Below the pieces are notes generated by a model. It ran no database searches. It saw only the letters and a list, made by a program, of their open reading frames with translations, and was not told where the DNA came from. Source: DAOVFN01 sp964607835 (lineage in GTDB: Archaea; Aenigmatarchaeota; Aenigmatarchaeia; QMZP01). Taken from it: a DNA stretch of 16,315 nt. The position numbers were made by a program, and so were the translations under genes. This document shows, in pieces, positions 14,280 to 16,315 of the stretch. The stretch is from positions 1-16,315 of the forward strand of contig CAZSLL010000021.1 of the NCBI GenBank assembly GCA_964607835.1, in the 5' to 3' direction. Each line of letters starts with the position of its first letter. Positions within the stretch are counted from its first letter, which is position 1.

Positions 14280-14645
14280 ATGGTTGACCTGGTGGGCCTG
14301 CTCGTGAACATCATCATCAAGATAGTGATACTTGCCCCGTTCCTCTGGTTCGCCGGCAAGAGCATCGCAGACCCAAAGCACGTGAAGTTCACTGACGCTG
14401 CCTGGATTGTCATCCTGGGAACCGTGCTGACCGCGCTTATAGGGTTCCTCGGCCCGGGGTGGATGGGGACAGGGATAATATCCGCCCTGGTCGGCCTCTT
14501 TGTGTGGCTCCTGCTCATCAAGCACTTCTTTGACACCACCTGGCTGAAATCCCTTGCAGTGGCTATAATTGCCGTGATAATAATGGTAGTGGTGGGGGTA
14601 TTCCTGGGCTTCCTGGGTATTGGCCTCCTTTTCGTTCTCCTGTGA
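14280..14645 (+). CDS. Small four-helix integral membrane protein (121 residues)
   Basis: I chose the ATG at 14280 (MVDLVGLLVN), not the in-frame ATG at 14256, because the latter sits in the TATA element and transcription should begin near 14280. Membrane helices lie at about residues 5-25, 40-59, 62-80 and 90-120, the last long enough to be two short helices. The loop between the first two (GKSIADPKHVKFTDA) carries the few charged residues; a GPGWMG turn joins helices two and three. No catalytic motif is visible and I do not recognise a family. It has its own promoter between the 218-residue protein and the MinD-like ATPase. It could be a membrane partner of either; that is only inferred from position. 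Confidence 0.8.
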   Translation: MVDLVGLLVNIIIKIVILAPFLWFAGKSIADPKHVKFTDAAWIVILGTVLTALIGFLGPGWMGTGIISALVGLFVWLLLIKHFFDTTWLKSLAVAIIAVIIMVVVGVFLGFLGIGLLFVLL

Positions 14646-14662
14646 GGCCCCCGCACTGTGAG

Positions 14663-14674
14663 TTTTAAATATAA
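14663..14674 (+). promoter_or_regulatory. TATA element of the MinD-like gene
   Basis: TTTTAAATATAA in the 53-base gap after the membrane protein gene, centred about 31 bases before the TTG at 14699. It suggests the ATPase is transcribed, at least partly, on its own. Confidence 0.6.
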
Positions 14675-14698
14675 TGAGGAAGAATAATTATAACGGCG

Positions 14699-15553
14699 TT
14701 GGAACAACAGCAAGGCGAACCGGTGAGATGCTTGACAAGGATAATAAGCATAGTTTCTGGCAAGGGCGGAGTGGGAAAGACCACCATGGCCATCAACCTC
14801 GGGTCTGCCCTGGCAAAGGAGTACAAGAAGGATGTCGTGCTGGTGGACTGCAATATCACCACATCTCATCTCGGCATGTTCCTGGGCATGTACTACTACC
14901 CCATTTCCCTGAACCAGGTGCTCTCAGGGGACGTCAACATAGACAAGGCAGTGTACGATTACAGCATACCAGGGCTCAGGATAATCCCGGCTTCTCTCTC
15001 ACTCGATGACCTAAAGGGCGTGGATGTGAGCACCCTCAGGAAGCACATCAAGAGCCTGTTCGGCAAGGCGGACATCGTCCTCCTTGATGCTGCCCCTGGT
15101 TTCGGCAGGGAGGCCATGTCAGCCATCAAGGCCTCTGACGAGGTGCTCTTCGTGATGACCCCGTTCGTCCCTCCCATGATGGACATAATCAAGTCCTACC
15201 AGCTGGCCACCCATAACGGGGTCAAGCCCCTGGGAGTGGTCATGAACATGATGGGCGAGGGCAGGCACGAGCTCACCACCTACGAGGTGGAGCAGCTCGT
15301 GGAGCTCCCTGTGATATCCCAGGTACCCAGGGACAAGGACGTCCTCAGGAGCCTGTCCTCAAAGATTGCAACCGTGGACCTCTACCCCAAGTCAAGGGCC
15401 AGCAAGGAAATCAACAAGCTCGCGGCCTTCCTGGTGGGAGAGAGCTACAGGCCCCCGGGGCTCATGTCCAGGCTGACAGGGAAGCTCAGGAGGCAGAGGC
15501 CCCCTGGAATCGACTTCAGGGCCAAGGGCCTTCCAGCTCCTCCGAAGCCGTGA
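14699..15553 (+). CDS. minD: MinD/ParA-family P-loop ATPase
   Basis: 284 residues from a TTG. Residues 20-29 are a deviant Walker A box (SGKGGVGKTT, signature Lys K22 and P-loop Lys K27); residues 49-63 are switch I (VDCNITTSHLGMFLG), and 125-136 Walker B and switch II (DIVLLDAAPGFG, D130). The family consists of dimerising ATPases that place proteins or DNA, often at the membrane. Bacterial MinD has D-x-D in switch I; here the second Asp is Asn (N52). I recall D-x-N-[IL]-T-T in MinD-like proteins of DPANN archaea, so it may be a subfamily trait. The Pro/Arg/Lys-rich tail (residues about 250-284, with SRLTGKLRRQ) could touch membrane or a partner. The start is uncertain: GTG at 14723 also fits, since residues before about 14 are not part of the fold. 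Nearby genes suggest a spatial-organisation role, but the cargo is unknown. The symbol denotes family membership only. Confidence 0.88.
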   Translation: MEQQQGEPVRCLTRIISIVSGKGGVGKTTMAINLGSALAKEYKKDVVLVDCNITTSHLGMFLGMYYYPISLNQVLSGDVNIDKAVYDYSIPGLRIIPASLSLDDLKGVDVSTLRKHIKSLFGKADIVLLDAAPGFGREAMSAIKASDEVLFVMTPFVPPMMDIIKSYQLATHNGVKPLGVVMNMMGEGRHELTTYEVEQLVELPVISQVPRDKDVLRSLSSKIATVDLYPKSRASKEINKLAAFLVGESYRPPGLMSRLTGKLRRQRPPGIDFRAKGLPAPPKP

Positions 15554-15560
15554 GGAAAGG

Positions 15561-15570
15561 CTTTTTCTTT
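15561..15570 (+). terminator. T-rich terminator of the MinD-like gene
   Basis: CTTTTTCTTT begins 8 bases after the stop codon, the form expected of an archaeal T-tract terminator. A small GAAAG/CTTTTTC self-complementarity precedes it. Confidence 0.5.
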
Positions 15571-15636
15571 GAATCAGATTCAGCAGCCAAGGCTATTTGC
15601 TAGCATGGTAACATAGCAAAGACTATTCCAATAAAT

Positions 15637-15674
15637 AAAAAAAAGGCATAAGAGGGGGTTATCCCCTGCTTATG
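15637..15674 (-). terminator. Hairpin plus T-tract terminator of the small secreted protein gene
   Basis: CATAAG (15647-15652) pairs with CTTATG (15669-15674) and GGGG (15654-15657) with CCCC (15663-15666), around a 5-base loop. On the minus strand the hairpin is followed by eight T residues (15637-15644) and more T-rich DNA. The stem includes the stop codon of the gene (TAA, 15672-15670), so termination follows translation very closely. Confidence 0.7.
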
Positions 15675-16114
15675 ATGCACTTGCAATTATAGTTAGCGTT
15701 CCCTGGCTGACGTCACCGTCCGGCACTCCGCCCGGTATCTTGGGCTCGAGCCAGAAGGATGTCAGGCTGCNNNNNNNNNNNNNNNNNNNNNNNNNNNNNN
15801 NNNNNNNNNNNNNNNNNNNNNNNNNNNNNNNNNNNNNNNNNNNNNNNNNNNNNNNNNNNNNNNNNNNNNNGGGTTATGTTCACCGAGCCCACGTTGGTCA
15901 CGGTGAAGTAATTCGGGGTGCCTGTCTCACCGACGTTGAGGCCTACCCAGCTCACGCTGTTGGGGCTCACATCTATAGAAACGCTCTGGGTAATGTTCAC
16001 GCCTATGGTCACATCGTCGGTGCTTCCGGCTGCCGCTACGCCTATAAGTAGCAGCAATGCCATAACGCCGCCTAAGAACACTCTGTGTCCTTCAATAGTG
16101 ATGCTATTCGCCAT
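15670..16114 (-). CDS. Small secreted beta-rich protein, interrupted by an assembly gap
   Basis: The ATG at 16114 starts MANSITIEGHRVFLGG; residues about 11-30 are a signal peptide (MALLLLIGVAAAG). Residues 34-81 show alternating strands (VTIGVNITQSVSIDV, then SWVGLNVGETG and YFTVTNVGSVNIT). A run of 100 N follows. After it the correct frame, judged from the paralogue at the right edge, reads SLTSFWLEPKIPGGVPDGDV and ends GTLTIIASAS with TAA at 15672-15670. The straight frame through the N run instead reads QPDILLARA, which is an artefact, because 100 N is a placeholder and not the true length. The ordering (strand pair, NVG, then FW, P, G, TLTI) is that of small secreted archaeal beta-sandwich domains and loosely matches the C-terminal domain of the giant surface protein at 2545-2932. 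Its TATA element lies 40 bases upstream. Function unknown; probably on the surface or released. Confidence 0.78.
15771..15870. other. Assembly gap (100 N)
   Basis: Exactly 100 N inside the small secreted protein gene, a conventional placeholder for a gap of unknown size. Its left edge follows GTCAGGCTGC, which is also the last sequence of the window, so the gap falls in a repeated gene. Confidence 0.97.
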
Positions 16115-16150
16115 CTGTTATCACTATTAAACATTATTTGGATAGCTGCT

Positions 16151-16157
16151 ATATAAA
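16151..16157 (-). promoter_or_regulatory. TATA element of the small secreted protein gene
   Basis: Minus-strand TTTATAT centred 40 bases before the ATG at 16114, predicting a leader of roughly 15 bases. The leader carries AGTGAT, which could pair with the 3' end of 16S rRNA. Confidence 0.65.
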
Positions 16158-16210
16158 TGTTTTAACCCGATTGTGGTCTGGGAATAAACCGATAACAAGA
16201 TATTGTTCTC

Positions 16211-16222
16211 CCGCCTAGGCGG
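16211..16222. repeat. Perfect 12-base palindrome over a stop codon
   Basis: CCGCCTAGGCGG is a perfect palindrome covering the TAG stop (16217-16215) of the second small secreted gene. A weaker AACAA/TTGTT inverted repeat lies just after it (16194-16207). On the minus strand they may help transcription end, but no T-tract follows directly. Confidence 0.5.
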
Positions 16223-16315
16223 CAGAGGCTATGATGGTTAGCGTTCCCTGGCTGACGTCGCCGTCCGGCACTCCGCCCGGTATCTTGGGCTCGAGCCAGA
16301 AGGATGTCAGGCTGC
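16215..16315 (-). CDS. Second small secreted protein, paralogue of the one before it (5' partial, cut by window end)
   Basis: Only the last 33 codons are visible. Read on the minus strand from 16313 they give SLTSFWLEPKIPGGVPDGDV, then SQGTLTIIASAA and TAG (16217-16215). The protein ends like the neighbouring copy except for the final residue (Ala for Ser). 78 of 79 bases (16237-16315 against 15692-15770) are identical, the one difference being a silent change in a Gly codon. The rest of the gene, its signal peptide and promoter lie to the right of the window. It is oriented head-to-tail with the first copy and 100 bases upstream of that gene's ATG. Confidence 0.75.
   Translation of the reverse strand, partial: SLTSFWLEPKIPGGVPDGDVSQGTLTIIASAA

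Larger units (their letters stand above)
15692..16315. repeat. Direct repeat between tandem secreted-protein genes
   Basis: Copies at 15692-15770 and 16237-16315, 79 bases, one mismatch (A at 15715, G at 16260). Nominal spacing is 545 bases but includes the N run. The next bases beyond the repeat toward the stops diverge quickly although the protein stays the same (IIAS in both), so the near-identity is local. Confidence 0.9.

Noticed and set aside
15596..15620. TTTGCTA/TAGCAAA inverted repeat, and TTTGCTAGCATG also found at 13382
   Set aside because: No T-tract or gene context gives the stem a role, and a 12-base match within 16 kb is expected by chance.
1..16315. CRISPR array, tRNA, rRNA, insertion sequence or prophage
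   Set aside because: No regularly spaced direct repeats, cloverleaf, rRNA core, transposase, terminal inverted repeats or phage genes seen; intergenic space is small and accounted for.

Overview
The window looks archaeal. Genes are preceded by AT-rich TATA elements (TTTATAT or a close variant) about 25-40 bases upstream of the start, and several of those messages would be leaderless or nearly so. Arg is mostly AGG, GC-rich coding DNA alternates with very AT-rich intergenic DNA, and predicted secreted proteins are full of N-glycosylation sequons. The MinD-like ATPase (D-x-N-[IL]-T-T in place of D-x-D) and the six-cysteine module of the two-anchor surface protein resemble sequences I remember from DPANN-type archaea. 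That placement is an inference; I cannot name a phylum.

Layout. (1) Positions 2-5018, plus strand: three surface-protein genes in a row. The first is a giant glycosylated protein (Ig-like domains, DUF2341, a LamG-like region) cut by the left edge. It overlaps by 4 bases a small protein with a signal peptide and a C-terminal anchor, followed 23 bases later by a protein with a membrane anchor at each end. (2) Positions 5025-13279, minus strand: two overlapping genes for very long cytoplasmic coiled-coil proteins (838 and 1913 residues), ending 6 bases from the surface operon in convergent orientation. (3) Positions 13280-13588: an AT-rich divergent promoter region. (4) Positions 13589-15553, plus strand: an unrecognised 218-residue protein with a possible winged helix, a 121-residue four-helix membrane protein, and a MinD/ParA-family ATPase, each with its own TATA element. 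(5) Positions 15670-16315, minus strand: two tandem paralogues of a small secreted beta-rich protein. The first is interrupted by a 100-N assembly gap and the second is cut by the window end at the equivalent base.

The most interesting content is the coiled-coil pair. The two proteins are built from the same repeated modules, several aligning without gaps over 26-80 residues, within and between the two proteins. This suggests one modular giant rod system that was duplicated, or split, across a 4-base ATGA overlap. A MinD-type ATPase, a polytopic membrane protein and an unknown protein sit divergently beside it, so a spatial-organisation role (cell shape, polarity, segregation or envelope attachment) is a testable but unproven idea. 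The small secreted paralogues appear to be a recently amplified or gene-converted family that broke the assembly.
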